Shown piece by piece: positions 1 through 10,522 of a stretch of DNA of 64,000 nucleotides. Position 1 is the first letter of the stretch. Each line of letters starts with the position of its first letter. The position numbers and the translations under genes were made by a program. The notes beneath the pieces were generated by a model that was not told where the DNA came from, ran no database searches, and saw only the letters and a program-made list of their open reading frames with translations. Origin of the DNA: Nocardioides silvaticus (GTDB lineage Bacteria; Actinomycetota; Actinomycetes; Propionibacteriales; Nocardioidaceae); the NCBI RefSeq assembly GCF_003160695.1, contig NZ_QGDD01000002.1, forward strand, positions 434,001-498,000, written 5' to 3'.

Positions 1-218
1 ATGACGGTCGGTCGGCCGTCCGCCAGCCCGCGGACGACGCCCGCGAGCGCCTCGGCGTTGAGGGCCAGGTGGGCGATCACGTGGGCGCGGCTCCAGCCCG
101 CGCACCCGCTCGCCCCGGGCCAGTCGTCGTCCCGGAGCCCGTCGACGGTGTCGAGGAGGCGCGCCGTTGCTGCGGTGAGGCCGTCGCTGTCGGTGATGTC
201 GGTCACGGGACCCATCAT
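1..218 (-). CDS. Maleylpyruvate isomerase family mycothiol-dependent enzyme (partial, N-terminus only)
   Basis: This gene reads leftward from an ATG at 218 and runs off the left edge, so only the first 72 codons are present. The visible peptide has the MDMPI/DinB-type N-terminal pattern: a helix with [11 protein letters not shown], then DDDWPGAS, then [21 protein letters not shown], where HVIAHL carries the first metal-binding His expected in this family. Members use mycothiol and a divalent metal for isomerase or transferase reactions; the substrate here cannot be told. A CGGGGCG sequence just before the ATG may be the ribosome binding site; a GTG at 206 is an alternative start. It is divergent from uvrA. 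Confidence 0.72.
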   Translation of the reverse strand, partial: MMGPVTDITDSDGLTAATARLLDTVDGLRDDDWPGASGCAGWSRAHVIAHLALNAEALAGVVRGLADGRPTV

Positions 219-312
219 CGCCCCGTGTCCGAGCGGTCCGCGAGGGCACCGTTGTCGGCGGCGCATGAGAGTGTGAACGGCAGCGTGGCGACTTGTGCGA
301 CGCCGTACGATA

Positions 313-328
313 GCGAACACTTGTTCGA
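313..328 (+). promoter_or_regulatory. LexA-type SOS box upstream of uvrA
   Basis: The sequence GCGAACACTTGTTCGA matches the actinobacterial LexA box (TCGAAC-N4-GTTCGA) at every arm position but the first base. The arms CGAAC and GTTCG at 314-327 are perfectly complementary. It lies 53 bases before the uvrA start, so uvrA is probably repressed by LexA and induced by DNA damage. That regulation is inferred from the match. Confidence 0.72.
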
Positions 329-380
329 GTCTCGACAGGCTCGACCACCGGACCGCCGACCAGACGACGAACGGACAGCA

Positions 381-3332
381 GTGCAGGACCAGCTCATCAT
401 CCGCGGTGCGCGCGAGCACAACCTCAAGGATGTCTCCCTCGACCTGCCGCGTGACTCGCTCATCGTCTTCACCGGGCTGTCCGGGTCGGGCAAGTCCAGC
501 CTCGCGTTCGACACGATCTTCGCCGAGGGCCAGCGTCGCTACGTGGAGTCGCTGTCGGCCTACGCCCGTCAGTTCCTCGGTCAGATGGACAAGCCCGACG
601 TCGACTTCATCGAGGGCCTGTCGCCGGCCGTCTCGATCGACCAGAAGTCCACGTCGAAGAACCCGCGCTCGACCGTCGGCACGATCACCGAGGTCTACGA
701 CTACCTCCGGCTGCTCTACGCCCGCGCCGGGCGGCCGCACTGCCCGACCTGCGGTGCGCCGATCGAGCGGCAGACGCCGCAGCAGATCGTCGACCGGGTG
801 CTCGCGCTCGAGGAGGGCCGCCGGTTCCAGGTGCTCGCGCCCGTGGTCCGCGGCCGCAAGGGCGAGTTCGTCGACCTGTTCCGGCAGCTGCAGACCCAGG
901 GCTTCAGCCGGGCCCGCGTCGACGGGGCGATCCACAACCTCGACGACCTCGCCCAGAAACAACCCAGCCTGGACAAGAAGATCAAGCACTCCGTCGAGGT
1001 CGTCGTCGACCGGCTCGCGGTCAAGGCGAGCGCGAAGCGCCGGCTGACCGACTCGGTCGAGACCGCGCTCAACCTCGCCAGCGGTCTGGTCGTCCTCGAC
1101 TTCGTCGACCTCCCCGAGGGCGACGAGGGCCGCGAGATGCGGTTCAGCGAGAAGATGGCGTGCCCCAACGACCACGCCATCGACACCGACGACCTCGAGC
1201 CGCGCTCGTTCTCGTTCAACTCGCCGTTCGGCGCGTGTCCGACCTGCACCGGGCTCGGCACCCGGATGGAGGTCGACCCCGAGCTGGTCGTGCCCGACCC
1301 GACGGCCACGCTGGCCGAGGGGGCGCTCCAGCCGTGGAGCCACGCCCACGTCGCCGACTACTTCGGCAAGCTGGTCCAGGCGCTCGGCGAGGAGCTGGGC
1401 TTCGACATGGACACGCCGTGGGAGCAGCTGTCGGCGAAGGCGCGCAAGGCGATCCTCGACGGTCACCCGACCAAGGTCCACGTCGTCACCCGCAACCGCT
1501 ACGGGCGGCAGCGCTCCTACTACGCCGACTTCGAGGGCGTGCGCTCCTACGTCGAGCGCCGCCACCGCGAGGCCGAGAGCGACGTCAGCCGCGACCGGTT
1601 CGAGGGCTTCATGCGCGAGGTGCCGTGCCCGGTGTGCCAGGGTTCGCGCCTCAAGCCGGTCTCGATGGGCGTGACCCTCGGCCCCAAGGAGGCGGGCGGC
1701 AAGAACATCGCGGAGGTGTGCGCGCTCCCGATCAACGAGACCGCCGACTACCTGCGCAACGTCGACCTCTCCGCCCGCGAGCGCCAGATCGGCGAGCGCG
1801 TGCTCAAGGAGATCCAGGAGCGGCTGCAGTTCCTGCTCGACGTCGGTCTCGACTACCTCAGCCTCGACCGGCCCTCCGGCTCGCTGTCCGGCGGGGAGGC
1901 GCAGCGGATCCGGCTGGCGACCCAGATCGGCGCCGGCCTGGTCGGCGTCCTCTACGTGCTCGACGAGCCCTCGATCGGACTCCACCAGCGCGACAACCAG
2001 AAGCTCATCGAGACCCTGGTCCGGCTCAAGGACCTCGGCAACACGCTGATCGTCGTCGAGCACGACGAGGACACGATCCGCGTCGCCGACTGGGTCGTCG
2101 ACATCGGCCCGGGCGCCGGCGAGCACGGCGGCCAGGTGGTCCACTCCGGCACGGTCAAGGGGCTGCTCGAGCACCCCGACTCGATGACGGGGGAGTACCT
2201 CTCCGGTCGCCGCGAGATCCCGGTGCCGGCCGTCCGTCGCCCGCGCACGGTCGGGCGGGAGCTGCGGGTCCACGGCGCCAAGGAGCACAACCTCCGCAAC
2301 ATCGACGTCAGCTTCCCGCTGGGGCTCTTCGTCGCGGTGACCGGCGTTTCCGGCTCCGGGAAGTCCACCCTGGTCAACGACATCCTCTACACCTCGCTGG
2401 CCAAGGAGCTGCACCGCGCGCGGTCGATCCCGGGCCGTCACCAGAAGATCACCGGCATCGACAACGTCGACAAGGTGATCCACGTCGACCAGGGCCCGAT
2501 CGGCCGGACGCCGCGGTCCAACCCGGCGACGTACACCGGGGTCTTCGACCACATCCGCAAGCTCTTCGCCTCGACGCCCGAGGCCAAGATCCGCGGCTAC
2601 CAGCAGGGCCGGTTCTCGTTCAACGTCAAGGGCGGACGCTGCGAGGCGTGCGCCGGCGACGGCACGATCAAGATCGAGATGAACTTCCTGCCGGACGTCT
2701 ACGTCCCGTGCGAGGTCTGCCACGGTGCCCGCTACAACCGCGAGACGCTCGAGGTCCACTACAAGGGCAAGACCATCGCCGAGGTCCTCGACATGCCGAT
2801 CGAGGAGGCGCTCGAGTTCTTCGCCGCGGTGCCGGCGATCGCGCGCCACATGAAGACGCTGGTCGAGGTCGGTCTCGGCTACGTCCGTCTCGGGCAGCCC
2901 GCGACGACCCTGTCGGGTGGCGAGGCGCAGCGCGTGAAGCTGTCGACCGAGCTGCAGAAGCGGTCGACCGGCCGCACGGTCTACGTCCTCGACGAGCCGA
3001 CGACCGGCTTGCACTTCGAGGACATCCGCAAGCTGCTGGGCGTGCTGTCGTCGCTGGTCGACAAGGGCAACACGGTGCTCGTCATCGAGCACAACCTCGA
3101 CGTCGTCAAGACCGCCGACTGGATCATCGACATGGGCCCGGAGGGTGGCTCCCGGGGCGGCACGGTGGTCGCCGAGGGCACGCCGGAGCAGATCGCGGCG
3201 ACGCCGGGCAGCTTCACCGGCGACTTCCTGCGGCCGCTGCTCGAGGGACGCGCCGCGGCGCAGCCGAAGCGCAAGCGGGCCTCGGCGGCGGCCTCGAAGC
3301 CCGCCAAGAAGCGCGCCACCGCCCGTCGCTGA
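381..3332 (+). CDS. uvrA: Excinuclease ABC subunit A (UvrA)
   Basis: UvrA is the damage-sensing ATPase of nucleotide excision repair; it forms a dimer, loads UvrB on DNA and then leaves. The 983-residue product shows two ABC modules. The first has Walker [10 protein letters not shown] at residues 32-40 and a zinc finger opening with CPTC at 121-124; a CPVC-x-GSRLKP element and [16 protein letters not shown] follow. The second has [10 protein letters not shown], a CEAC...CEVC zinc module and LDEPTTGLH. The reading frame stays open upstream to position 69, but similarity begins at GTG 381 ([15 protein letters not shown]), which is chosen as the start. The C-terminal tail is rich in Lys, Arg and Ala. 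A LexA-type box lies upstream. Confidence 0.97.
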   Translation: MQDQLIIRGAREHNLKDVSLDLPRDSLIVFTGLSGSGKSSLAFDTIFAEGQRRYVESLSAYARQFLGQMDKPDVDFIEGLSPAVSIDQKSTSKNPRSTVGTITEVYDYLRLLYARAGRPHCPTCGAPIERQTPQQIVDRVLALEEGRRFQVLAPVVRGRKGEFVDLFRQLQTQGFSRARVDGAIHNLDDLAQKQPSLDKKIKHSVEVVVDRLAVKASAKRRLTDSVETALNLASGLVVLDFVDLPEGDEGREMRFSEKMACPNDHAIDTDDLEPRSFSFNSPFGACPTCTGLGTRMEVDPELVVPDPTATLAEGALQPWSHAHVADYFGKLVQALGEELGFDMDTPWEQLSAKARKAILDGHPTKVHVVTRNRYGRQRSYYADFEGVRSYVERRHREAESDVSRDRFEGFMREVPCPVCQGSRLKPVSMGVTLGPKEAGGKNIAEVCALPINETADYLRNVDLSARERQIGERVLKEIQERLQFLLDVGLDYLSLDRPSGSLSGGEAQRIRLATQIGAGLVGVLYVLDEPSIGLHQRDNQKLIETLVRLKDLGNTLIVVEHDEDTIRVADWVVDIGPGAGEHGGQVVHSGTVKGLLEHPDSMTGEYLSGRREIPVPAVRRPRTVGRELRVHGAKEHNLRNIDVSFPLGLFVAVTGVSGSGKSTLVNDILYTSLAKELHRARSIPGRHQKITGIDNVDKVIHVDQGPIGRTPRSNPATYTGVFDHIRKLFASTPEAKIRGYQQGRFSFNVKGGRCEACAGDGTIKIEMNFLPDVYVPCEVCHGARYNRETLEVHYKGKTIAEVLDMPIEEALEFFAAVPAIARHMKTLVEVGLGYVRLGQPATTLSGGEAQRVKLSTELQKRSTGRTVYVLDEPTTGLHFEDIRKLLGVLSSLVDKGNTVLVIEHNLDVVKTADWIIDMGPEGGSRGGTVVAEGTPEQIAATPGSFTGDFLRPLLEGRAAAQPKRKRASAAASKPAKKRATARR

Positions 3333-3394
3333 GCGTTCACCAAGAATGTCGCGCGTGACTGAACCCGACGCGGGCTCCGTACGTTGAGGACGGT

Positions 3395-3889
3395 ATGACG
3401 ATCAAGCGATCCATCAGCAGACGCCGGGCGATCTCGGGAGCGGCAACGGCCGGCATCGGGGTCCCGCTGCTCGCGGCCTGCGGTGATGACGGGGGCGACT
3501 CGACGACCAGCGCGTCCGACGCGGCGTCGTCTGCCGAGAGCTCGCCGACAGCCTCGGGTACGCCGACGCAGGGGGAGAGCACAGCGGCCGAGAGCACGGC
3601 CCCGCCTCCGGCCGACGGAATCCCGACCTCCGACGTTCCGGTCGGCGGCGGCATCGTCACCGACGACGCCGTGATCACCCAGCCGTCCGAGGGTGAGTTC
3701 AAGGCGTTCACGAACGTCTGCACCCACCAGCAGTGCCTGGTCACGGAGGTCACCGACGGGACGATCGGCTGCCCGTGCCACGGCAGCCGGTTCTCGATCG
3801 AGGACGGCTCGGTGACCGCCGGTCCGGCGTCGCAGCCGCTCGGCGAGGTCGGTGTGTCGGTCGAGGGCGACCGCGTGGTGCTCGGATGA
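3395..3889 (+). CDS. Tat-type Rieske [2Fe-2S] lipoprotein, disulfide-containing form
   Basis: This is a 164-residue exported Rieske protein. The N-terminus has a twin-arginine-like SRRRAIS and a lipobox LLAAC with the lipidated Cys at 29, followed by a Ser/Thr/Asp-rich linker to about residue 80. The Rieske fold carries box 1 CTHQQC (109-114) and box 2 CPCHGS (126-131): C109/H111 and C126/H129 should bind the cluster, and C114/C128 would form the stabilising disulfide found in bc1-type Rieske proteins. The partner is unknown; there are no cytochrome genes next to it. It overlaps the next, paralogous Rieske gene by ATGA. A GAGGACGGT ribosome binding site precedes the ATG. Confidence 0.85.
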   Translation: MTIKRSISRRRAISGAATAGIGVPLLAACGDDGGDSTTSASDAASSAESSPTASGTPTQGESTAAESTAPPPADGIPTSDVPVGGGIVTDDAVITQPSEGEFKAFTNVCTHQQCLVTEVTDGTIGCPCHGSRFSIEDGSVTAGPASQPLGEVGVSVEGDRVVLG

Positions 3890-4314
3890 GCAGTCTCGGA
3901 CAGGTCCGCGCCAGCCGTCGGATCGTCTTCCACGGCCTGGGTGCGCTCGGAGTGGCGGCGGCACTGGCGGGCTGCGCCGGCGACGACGAAGGTGACGGCG
4001 GAGGCGGAGGAACGGACGTCGAGTCCGGCACCGAGCTGACGACGACCGACCAGGTCCCTGTCGGCGGCGGCGTGGTGCTCGTCGACGAGAAGGTCGTGGT
4101 CACCCAGCCGACCGAGGGCGAGTTCATGGCGTTCACCGCGGTCTGCACGCACCAGCAGCTGCTCGTGGGGTCGGTGGAGGACGGCGTCATCCATTGCGAC
4201 AACCACGGCAGCGAGTTCGACCTGGCGTCCGGCGAGGTCACGAAGGGGCCGGCCGGGTCTGCGCTCGCCGAGGTGCGGATCGAGGTCGACGGCGACCGGA
4301 TCGTCACGACGTAG
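3886..4314 (+). CDS. Rieske [2Fe-2S] lipoprotein lacking the disulfide cysteines
   Basis: This 142-residue protein is a paralog of the preceding gene and shares PVGGGxV, TQPxEGEFxAFTxVCTHQQ and the HGSxF region. A signal peptide with lipobox ALAGC comes after RASRR. The cluster ligands are kept (C-T-H in CTHQQLL, and C and H in CDNHGS), but both cysteines of the structural disulfide are replaced, by Leu and Asn. Paired loss of this kind is typical of low-potential Rieske ferredoxins. Its start codon overlaps the stop of the first Rieske gene (ATGA), so the two are probably co-translated. The 3' end overlaps the convergent TPR gene by 11 bases. Partner and substrate are unknown. Confidence 0.84.
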   Translation: MSSLGQVRASRRIVFHGLGALGVAAALAGCAGDDEGDGGGGGTDVESGTELTTTDQVPVGGGVVLVDEKVVVTQPTEGEFMAFTAVCTHQQLLVGSVEDGVIHCDNHGSEFDLASGEVTKGPAGSALAEVRIEVDGDRIVTT

Positions 4315-5593
4315 CGGGCAGCAGCGTCGTCCGGCGCCAGCGCTCGTCGCGGGGGGACGGCCGGCGGTCGAGCCGCGCGTCGAGGACGAGCCGCGCCTCG
4401 TCGTACCGCCCGGCCCGGAGGAGGGCAGCGATGCGGGTCTCCTCGACGATCTCGCGCTGCGCGTCGGAGCCGCCGAGCCGCCAGCAGTGCGGTGCGAGGA
4501 CAGCCAGCCGGTCGGCCGCCTGGCTCGCGCGGCCGGAGCCCAGGTCCCCCAACGCGTCGGCGAGCGGCGCCACGACCTCCCGCAGTCCGACGTGCGGGTG
4601 CTGCGCGCAGCGGTGGGAGAGGCGGCGCAGGCCGTCGAGGTCGCCGAGCGCCAGCAGTGTCACCGCCGAGTGCATGCCGAGAAAGGCGGTCGCGGGCGCT
4701 TCCAAGGTCCGGCGGCCGGTGATCCGGGCAACCTCCTCGAGGCCGGGCACGGCCTCGGCATCGGGGGTCAGCGCCCAGCGGTAGAGCATCGAGCCGGTGT
4801 CGACGAGGGCCCGGCAGCCGACGGCGTGCAGCGGCTGGAGCTGGGTCTCGTAGCGCCGCCGGACCGCCTCGAGGTCGCCGAGCGACAGCTCGTGCAGAGC
4901 CGCGTGCCAGGAGAAGTGCGTGAGGCTCTCGGTCGCTGCGCCGTCGCCGGCGATCCAGGCGTCCATCCAGGCCAGCCCGGGCCCGTGGTCGCCGGTCTCG
5001 TAGTGCGCGTGCGCGCGGGCGTGGGCCGCGTGGCCCGAGGTGGGGTCGGCGGCGAGCGCGGTGGTGGCGAGCTTCATCGCTTCGTCGTACCGGCGCTGCT
5101 CCTGGCGGACGAACGCCAGCAGGCCGAGGAACCAGGGGTCGTCGCCGTAGGCCGGAGCGGCGCGCTCGACGATCGCCCACGCCTCGGCGGGCACCTCGGT
5201 CACGCCGGCGAACGCGATCGTCGGCATCGCGACCGAGAGCAGCACGGCGTCGCGGGGGTGCTCGGCGAGGTGCTGGAGCAGCGGTTGCGGGTCGCCCTGG
5301 AGGTGCCGGTCGACGGCGTGCACGTGGCTGCGCTCCCGGTCGCTGGCACGGGCGGACAGTCGGCGCGCGTCGTCGAGGCGGGACGCGATGTCGACGTCGA
5401 GGCACAGCTCGTGACCGAGCAGGGCCAGGTCGGCGTGGGCGAGGGCGAAGGTCGGGTCGTGGGCCAGCGCGGCGGCGATGCGGACGTGGGCGTCCCGGCG
5501 CAGACGGAGCAGGGCGCGGACACCGTCGACGTACGCCGCCGCCGCCGTCGGGCTGGTGGTCAGCGGATAGCCGTAGTCGTCACGACATCCCAT
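4304..5593 (-). CDS. Tetratricopeptide repeat (TTC38-like) protein
   Basis: The 429-residue product opens with MGCRDDYGYPLTTSP and has a helical-repeat architecture. Several A/L-rich helix pairs resemble TPR units, for example ALAHDPTFALAHADLALLG near the start and RRYDEAMKLATTALAADP in the middle. The order of elements (xDxxGxPLTTSxxxAxxY near the N-terminus, then DPxFAxAHA) resembles the TTC38 family found from actinobacteria to animals, a family with no firmly known reaction. There is no signal peptide, so it is probably cytoplasmic. It is convergent with the Rieske pair and divergent from uvrC. The family assignment is by motif memory and is moderately secure. Confidence 0.68.
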   Translation of the reverse strand: MGCRDDYGYPLTTSPTAAAAYVDGVRALLRLRRDAHVRIAAALAHDPTFALAHADLALLGHELCLDVDIASRLDDARRLSARASDRERSHVHAVDRHLQGDPQPLLQHLAEHPRDAVLLSVAMPTIAFAGVTEVPAEAWAIVERAAPAYGDDPWFLGLLAFVRQEQRRYDEAMKLATTALAADPTSGHAAHARAHAHYETGDHGPGLAWMDAWIAGDGAATESLTHFSWHAALHELSLGDLEAVRRRYETQLQPLHAVGCRALVDTGSMLYRWALTPDAEAVPGLEEVARITGRRTLEAPATAFLGMHSAVTLLALGDLDGLRRLSHRCAQHPHVGLREVVAPLADALGDLGSGRASQAADRLAVLAPHCWRLGGSDAQREIVEETRIAALLRAGRYDEARLVLDARLDRRPSPRDERWRRTTLLPATS

Positions 5594-5695
5594 GCCGACA
5601 TGGTGCCTCGCCACCCCCGCCGGAACGAGCAATGGGTGCCCGCATCTGCCTGCCACGGTGTGAGCGCGGTCGGTGCCCGTCCGTAAGGTGGGAGC

Positions 5696-7639
5696 GTGTC
5701 GCAGAGCTACCGCCCGAAACCGGGCGAGATCCCCACCGAGCCCGGGGTCTACCGGTTCCGCGACAAGCAGGGGCGGGTCATCTACGTCGGCAAGGCCAAG
5801 AACCTGCGGTCCCGGCTGTCGTCGTACTTCCAGGACATCGGCAACCTGCACCAGCGCACCGCGACCATGGTCGCCACCGGCGCCTCGGTGGAGTGGACGG
5901 TCGTCAAGACCGAGGTCGAGGCGCTGCAGCTGGAGTACTCCTGGATCAAGGAGTTCGACCCGCGCTTCAACGTGAAGTACCGCGACGACAAGTCGTACCC
6001 CTGGCTGGCGGTCACCGTCGGCGAGGAGTTCCCGCGGGTGATGGTCGGGCGCGGCGCCAAGCGCAAGGGCACCCGCTACTTCGGGCCCTACAGCCACGCG
6101 TGGGCGATCCGGGAGACCGTCGACATCCTGTTGCGGGTGTTCCCGATGCGGTCGTGCAGCAACGGGGTGTTCAAGCGGTCGCAGCAGATCGGGCGCCCCT
6201 GCCTGCTCGGCTACATCGACAAGTGCGCCGCGCCCTGCGTCGGCAACGTCGACGCCGAGCAGCACCGTGCGATCGTCGACGACTTCTGCGAGTTCATGGC
6301 GGGTCGCACCCGGCCGTTCATCCGGCGCATCGAGCAGGAGATGTACGCCGCCAGCGACGCCCTCGACTTCGAGCGGGCCGCCCGGCTGCGCGACGACCTC
6401 GGTGCGATGCAGAAGGCGCTGGAGAAGCAGGCCGTCGTGCTCGGCGACGGAGCCGACGCCGACGTGATCGCGCTCGCCGAGGACCCGCTCGAGGTCGCCG
6501 TCCAGGTCTTCTACGTGCGCGGCGGGCGGATCCGCGGCCAGCGGGGCTGGGTGGCCGACCGCACCGACGACGGCGACACCTCCGAGCTGGTCGAGCACTT
6601 CCTGCTCCAGCTGTACGCCGGTGAGCCGGACGCGGTGCCCAAGGAGATCCTGGTGCCGGAGCTTCCGCCGGACCCCGCCACCTTCGAGCAGCTGCTCAGC
6701 GACCTGCGCGGGTCCCGGGTCTCGATCCGGGTCCCGCAGCGCGGCGACAAGCGCTCGCTGCAGGAGAACGTCGCGCGCAACGCGAAAGAGTCGCTGGCCC
6801 TGCACAAGACCAAGCGCGCCAGCGACCTCACCACCCGCAACCGCGCACTGGCCGAGATCGCCGAGGCGCTCGGCCTCGACGAGGCTCCGCTACGCATCGA
6901 GTGCTACGACGTCTCCCACATCCAGGGCACCGAGATCGTCGCGTCGATGGTCGTCTTCGAGGACGGCCTGGCCCGCAAGAGCGAGTACCGCCGGTTCGTG
7001 ATCCGCGACCAGGAGGGCTCCGACGACGTCGCGGCCATGCACGAGGTCATCACCCGCCGGTTCCGCCGGCTGCTCGACGAGCAGTCCCGCAGCGAGGAGC
7101 GGATGGGGGAGGACGGCCCGATGCTGGTCGACCCCGACACCGGGCGGCCGCGGAAGTTCGCCTACGCCCCCGGCCTGGTCGTGGTCGACGGTGGTGCGCC
7201 CCAGGTGGCCGCCGCGCAGCGGGCGCTCGACGAGCTCGGCATCGACGACATCCCGGTGTGCGGCCTCGCGAAGCGTCTCGAGGAGGTGTGGCTGCCCGGC
7301 GAGCCCGACCCGGTCATCCTCCGGCGTACGTCGGAGGGGCTGTATCTCCTGCAGCGGGTCCGCGACGAGGCGCACCGGTTCGCGATCGCCCACCACCGCG
7401 GTCGGCGGTCGAAGTCGATGGTCGAGAGCGTCCTCGACGACGTGCCCGGCCTGGGGGAGGTCCGGCGCAAGACGCTGCTGCGGCACTTCGGCTCGCTGAA
7501 GAAGCTCCGCGAGGCCGACGTCGATGCCATCGCCGCCGTGCCCGGCATCGGACCGCGCACCGCCACCGCGATCAAGGACGCCGTCGCGGCGGGGGATGCG
7601 GCGGGCGGCCGCGGGACGCGGAAGACTACGACGCCATGA
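5696..7639 (+). CDS. uvrC: Excinuclease ABC subunit C (UvrC)
   Basis: UvrC makes the two incisions in nucleotide excision repair. The 647-residue product has the GIY-YIG nuclease domain at the N-terminus ([25 protein letters not shown], residues about 18-42), a Cys-rich stretch (CSNGVFK...[13 protein letters not shown]), a UVR UvrB-binding motif ([14 protein letters not shown]), the RNase H-like endonuclease domain ([19 protein letters not shown]), and two C-terminal helix-hairpin-helix motifs ([18 protein letters not shown] and [12 protein letters not shown]). GTG 5696 is chosen because similarity starts there. TAAGGT at 5684-5689 ends six bases before it, suggesting a leaderless or near-leaderless transcript. 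It starts the uvrC-rapZ-yvcK-whiA set. Confidence 0.97.
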   Translation: MSQSYRPKPGEIPTEPGVYRFRDKQGRVIYVGKAKNLRSRLSSYFQDIGNLHQRTATMVATGASVEWTVVKTEVEALQLEYSWIKEFDPRFNVKYRDDKSYPWLAVTVGEEFPRVMVGRGAKRKGTRYFGPYSHAWAIRETVDILLRVFPMRSCSNGVFKRSQQIGRPCLLGYIDKCAAPCVGNVDAEQHRAIVDDFCEFMAGRTRPFIRRIEQEMYAASDALDFERAARLRDDLGAMQKALEKQAVVLGDGADADVIALAEDPLEVAVQVFYVRGGRIRGQRGWVADRTDDGDTSELVEHFLLQLYAGEPDAVPKEILVPELPPDPATFEQLLSDLRGSRVSIRVPQRGDKRSLQENVARNAKESLALHKTKRASDLTTRNRALAEIAEALGLDEAPLRIECYDVSHIQGTEIVASMVVFEDGLARKSEYRRFVIRDQEGSDDVAAMHEVITRRFRRLLDEQSRSEERMGEDGPMLVDPDTGRPRKFAYAPGLVVVDGGAPQVAAAQRALDELGIDDIPVCGLAKRLEEVWLPGEPDPVILRRTSEGLYLLQRVRDEAHRFAIAHHRGRRSKSMVESVLDDVPGLGEVRRKTLLRHFGSLKKLREADVDAIAAVPGIGPRTATAIKDAVAAGDAAGGRGTRKTTTP

Positions 7640-8517
7640 GCGTCGAGACGAGCCGGGAGCCGGCGGGCGAGCTGGTGGTCGTCACCGGGATGACCGGCGC
7701 CGGCCGCAGCACGGCGGCGAAGGAGCTGGAGGACCTCGGCTTCTACGTCGTCGACAACCTGCCGCCGAGCCTGCTGCCCGAGGTGGTGCGGCTGGTCGAC
7801 GAGAGCCAGGGCCGCAGTCAGCGGATCGCCGTCGTGGTCGACGTCCGGTCGGGTTCGTTCTTCCAGGGTCTCCAGGCCGCCCTGGCGCAGGACGTCACCG
7901 GCCGCAACACCACCCTGGTCTTCCTCGACGCCTCCGACGACGTGCTCGTGCGACGGCAGGAGGCGGTGCGCCGCCCGCACCCGCTCCAGGAGGGCGGCCG
8001 GCTGCTCGACGGCCTGGAGCGGGAGCGCGTGGTGCTCGCCGACCTGCGCAGCGACGCCGACCTGGTCATCGACACCAGCAACCTCAACGTCCACCAGCTC
8101 ACCGACCGAATCGCCGAGTCGTTCGGCACGCCCGAGACCACCCGGCTGCGGGTGACGACGATCAGCTTCGGCTTCAAGTACGGCATCCCGGTCGACGCCG
8201 ACTACGTCGCGGACATGCGGTTCCTGCCCAACCCGCACTGGGTGCCCGAGCTGCGGGCGCACACCGGGCGCGACCAGGACGTCGCCGACTACGTGCTCGA
8301 CCGGCCGGCGGCCCAGGAGTTCCTCGACCAGTACGTGAGGCTGCTGAGCGGGGTGGCGGAGGGCTACCTGCGCGAGGGCAAGCGGTTCATGCGGGTCGCC
8401 ATCGGCTGCACCGGCGGCAAGCACCGCAGCGTGGCGATGAGCGAGGAGATCGCGCGCCGGATGCAGGAGCTCGGCTACGTCGCCCGCGCCCTCCACCGAG
8501 ACCTGGGACGAGAGTGA
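7636..8517 (+). CDS. rapZ: RNase adapter/nucleotide-binding protein RapZ (YvcJ family)
   Basis: The 293-residue protein begins with a P-loop GMTGAGRST, and the sequence [12 protein letters not shown] follows as in RapZ/YvcJ. A second conserved block lies in the C-terminal domain ([30 protein letters not shown], then [10 protein letters not shown]). In E. coli the protein directs RNase E to the small RNA GlmZ; in Gram-positives it binds nucleotides and its target is less clear. Its ATG overlaps the uvrC stop (ATGA) and yvcK follows seven bases after its own stop. The rapZ-yvcK-whiA order is conserved in actinobacteria and firmicutes. Confidence 0.94.
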   Translation: MSVETSREPAGELVVVTGMTGAGRSTAAKELEDLGFYVVDNLPPSLLPEVVRLVDESQGRSQRIAVVVDVRSGSFFQGLQAALAQDVTGRNTTLVFLDASDDVLVRRQEAVRRPHPLQEGGRLLDGLERERVVLADLRSDADLVIDTSNLNVHQLTDRIAESFGTPETTRLRVTTISFGFKYGIPVDADYVADMRFLPNPHWVPELRAHTGRDQDVADYVLDRPAAQEFLDQYVRLLSGVAEGYLREGKRFMRVAIGCTGGKHRSVAMSEEIARRMQELGYVARALHRDLGRE

Positions 8518-8524
8518 TCCGCGG

Positions 8525-9487
8525 ATGATCCGGGCACAGTCGGTCGTCGCGCTCGGCGGCGGCCACGGGCTCCACGCATCGCTGACAGCGCTGCGGATGC
8601 TGGTCGACGACCTCACTGTCGACGAGCTGACCGCGGTGGTCACCGTGGCCGACAACGGCGGATCGTCGGGGCGGCTGCGGGGCGAGTTCGGCGTGCTCCC
8701 ACCCGGCGACCTGCGGATGGCGCTCGCGGCGCTCTGTGGCGACGACGAGTGGGGCGCCACCTGGGCGAAGGTGCTGCAGCACCGGTTCGCGGGTGACGGC
8801 GAGATGCGCGGCCACGTGGTCGGCAACCTCCTCATCGTCGGGCTGTGGGAGCTGCTCGGCGACGACGTCGACGCCCTCGACTGGGTCGGTCGCCTGCTCG
8901 GCGCCAAGGGACGGGTGCTGCCGATGGCGCTGACGCCGATGGACATCACCGCCGAGGTGCGGGGCATCGGCGCCGGCCCGGACGACCTGGTCACCGTGCG
9001 CGGCCAGGTGGAGGTCGCGACCACCGACGGCGTGATCGCCTCGATCGCGCTCGACCCGCCCGACCCCGAGGTCAGCCCGGCGGCGCTCGCCGCGATCGGC
9101 GGGGCCGACTGGGCGGTGCTCGGCCCGGGATCGTGGTTCACGTCCGTGATCCCGCACCTGCTGGTGCCCCAGCTGCGGGATGCGCTCGTCGCCACGGAGG
9201 CCCGGCTGATCGTCGTACTCAACCTGACGGAGCAGGAGGGGGAGACGCCCGGCTTCGGCCCGGCCGACCACCTGGCGGTGCTCGCCGAGCACGCCCCCGA
9301 CCTCGCCGTCCACACGGTCCTGGCCGACCGGGAGAGCGTCGGCGACGCCGCCGACGAGCTGGGCGCGATGGTCGCGGCGCTGGGCGCGCAGCTGGTGATC
9401 GACGACGTCGCGATGGGCGACGGCAGCCCGCGTCACGACCCGGCTCTGCTCGCCGCAGCGTACGCCCGGATCATGCAGCAAGGTTGA
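8525..9487 (+). CDS. yvcK: Gluconeogenesis/morphogenesis factor YvcK (CofD-like, UDP-sugar binding)
   Basis: YvcK (CuvA in mycobacteria) binds UDP-GlcNAc and supports growth on gluconeogenic carbon and cell-wall homeostasis. The 320-residue protein has the N-terminal VVALGGGHGLHASL, the conserved VTVADNGGSSGRLRGEFGVLPPGDLRMAL, and GPGSWFTSVIPHLLVP in the C-terminal half, all family signatures of the CofD-like fold. It starts seven bases after rapZ, so it is probably read from the uvrC transcript. The 48-base gap to whiA may hold a second promoter. Confidence 0.9.
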   Translation: MIRAQSVVALGGGHGLHASLTALRMLVDDLTVDELTAVVTVADNGGSSGRLRGEFGVLPPGDLRMALAALCGDDEWGATWAKVLQHRFAGDGEMRGHVVGNLLIVGLWELLGDDVDALDWVGRLLGAKGRVLPMALTPMDITAEVRGIGAGPDDLVTVRGQVEVATTDGVIASIALDPPDPEVSPAALAAIGGADWAVLGPGSWFTSVIPHLLVPQLRDALVATEARLIVVLNLTEQEGETPGFGPADHLAVLAEHAPDLAVHTVLADRESVGDAADELGAMVAALGAQLVIDDVAMGDGSPRHDPALLAAAYARIMQQG

Positions 9488-9535
9488 CCCGGGATCCCGT
9501 CGAGGGTTGTTGACCTCCGTGGCAGGATCACTTCC

Positions 9536-10522
9536 ATGGCGATGACGGCTCAGGTCAAGGCGGAACTGGCCAACACCTCGGTCACCAAGGCGTGTTGTCG
9601 CAAGGCGGAGGTCGCCTCCACGTTGCGGTTCGCCGGTGGCCTTCACATCGTCGCCGGCCGGATCGTCGTCGAGGCCGAGCTCGACACCGGCGCCGCCGCC
9701 CGCCGGCTGCGGCGCGACATCGCGGAGATGTACGGCCAGTCGTCCGACGTCGTGATGGTGCAGGGCAACGGCATCCGCAAGGGCAGCCGCTACATCGTCC
9801 GCGTCGTCAAGGACGGAGAGGCGCTCGCCCGCCAGACCGGACTGCTCGACCAGCGTGGCCGGCCGGTGCGCGGCCTGCCGCCTGCGGTGGTCTCCGGCGG
9901 TGGGTGCGACGCGGTCGCCGCTTGGCGGGGCGCGTTCCTGGCTCACGGCTCGCTCACCGAGCCGGGTCGCTCGTCCTCGCTCGAGGTCACCTGCCCCGGC
10001 TCGGAGGCGGCGCTGGCCCTGGTCGGTGTGGCCCGACGGCTCGGCATCCAGGCGAAGGCGCGGGAGGTCCGCGGGGTCGACCGCGTGGTCATCCGCGACG
10101 GCGACGCGATCGGTCAGCTGCTGACGCGGCTCGGCGCCCACGAGACGCTGATGGCCTGGGAGGAGCGCCGGATGCGGCGCGAGGTCCGGGCGACCGCCAA
10201 CCGGCTCGCCAACTTCGACGACGCCAACCTCCGCCGGTCCGCCCGGGCCGCGGTCACCGCCGGCGCGCGGGTCGAGCGGGCGATGGAGATCCTCGGTGAC
10301 GAGGTCCCCGACCACCTTCGGATGGCCGGCCGGCTGCGGCTCGAGCACAAGCAGGCCTCGCTCGAGGAGCTCGGTCAGCTGCACGACCCGGTCCTCACCA
10401 AGGACGCGATCGCCGGCCGCATCCGACGGCTGCTGGCGATGGCCGACAAGCGGGCCGAGGACCTCGGCATCCCGGACACCGAGGCGTCGCTGACGCCCGA
10501 GATGCTCGCCGGCGAGGGCTGA
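9536..10522 (+). CDS. whiA: DNA-binding protein WhiA
   Basis: WhiA is the actinobacterial sporulation and cell-division regulator (also found in firmicutes) that acts with WhiB in Streptomyces. The 328-residue protein has the N-terminal WhiA domain ([28 protein letters not shown]), the degenerate LAGLIDADG homing-endonuclease fold ([10 protein letters not shown]...SLEVTC) and the C-terminal helix-turn-helix ([28 protein letters not shown]). Two starts are possible, ATG 9536 and ATG 9542. CAGGAT ends seven bases before 9536 and could be a leaderless -10 element. It closes the rapZ-yvcK-whiA group. Confidence 0.96.
   Translation: MAMTAQVKAELANTSVTKACCRKAEVASTLRFAGGLHIVAGRIVVEAELDTGAAARRLRRDIAEMYGQSSDVVMVQGNGIRKGSRYIVRVVKDGEALARQTGLLDQRGRPVRGLPPAVVSGGGCDAVAAWRGAFLAHGSLTEPGRSSSLEVTCPGSEAALALVGVARRLGIQAKAREVRGVDRVVIRDGDAIGQLLTRLGAHETLMAWEERRMRREVRATANRLANFDDANLRRSARAAVTAGARVERAMEILGDEVPDHLRMAGRLRLEHKQASLEELGQLHDPVLTKDAIAGRIRRLLAMADKRAEDLGIPDTEASLTPEMLAGEG

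Noticed and set aside
69-380. Upstream extension of uvrA by 104 codons
   Set aside because: The extension overlaps the divergent mycothiol-type gene and the LexA box and has no similarity to UvrA; the family start is at 381.
8525-9487. Annotation of this gene as 2-phospho-L-lactate transferase (CofD)
   Set aside because: The fold is shared, but the ADNGGSSGRLR motif and the rapZ-whiA neighbours identify it as YvcK.
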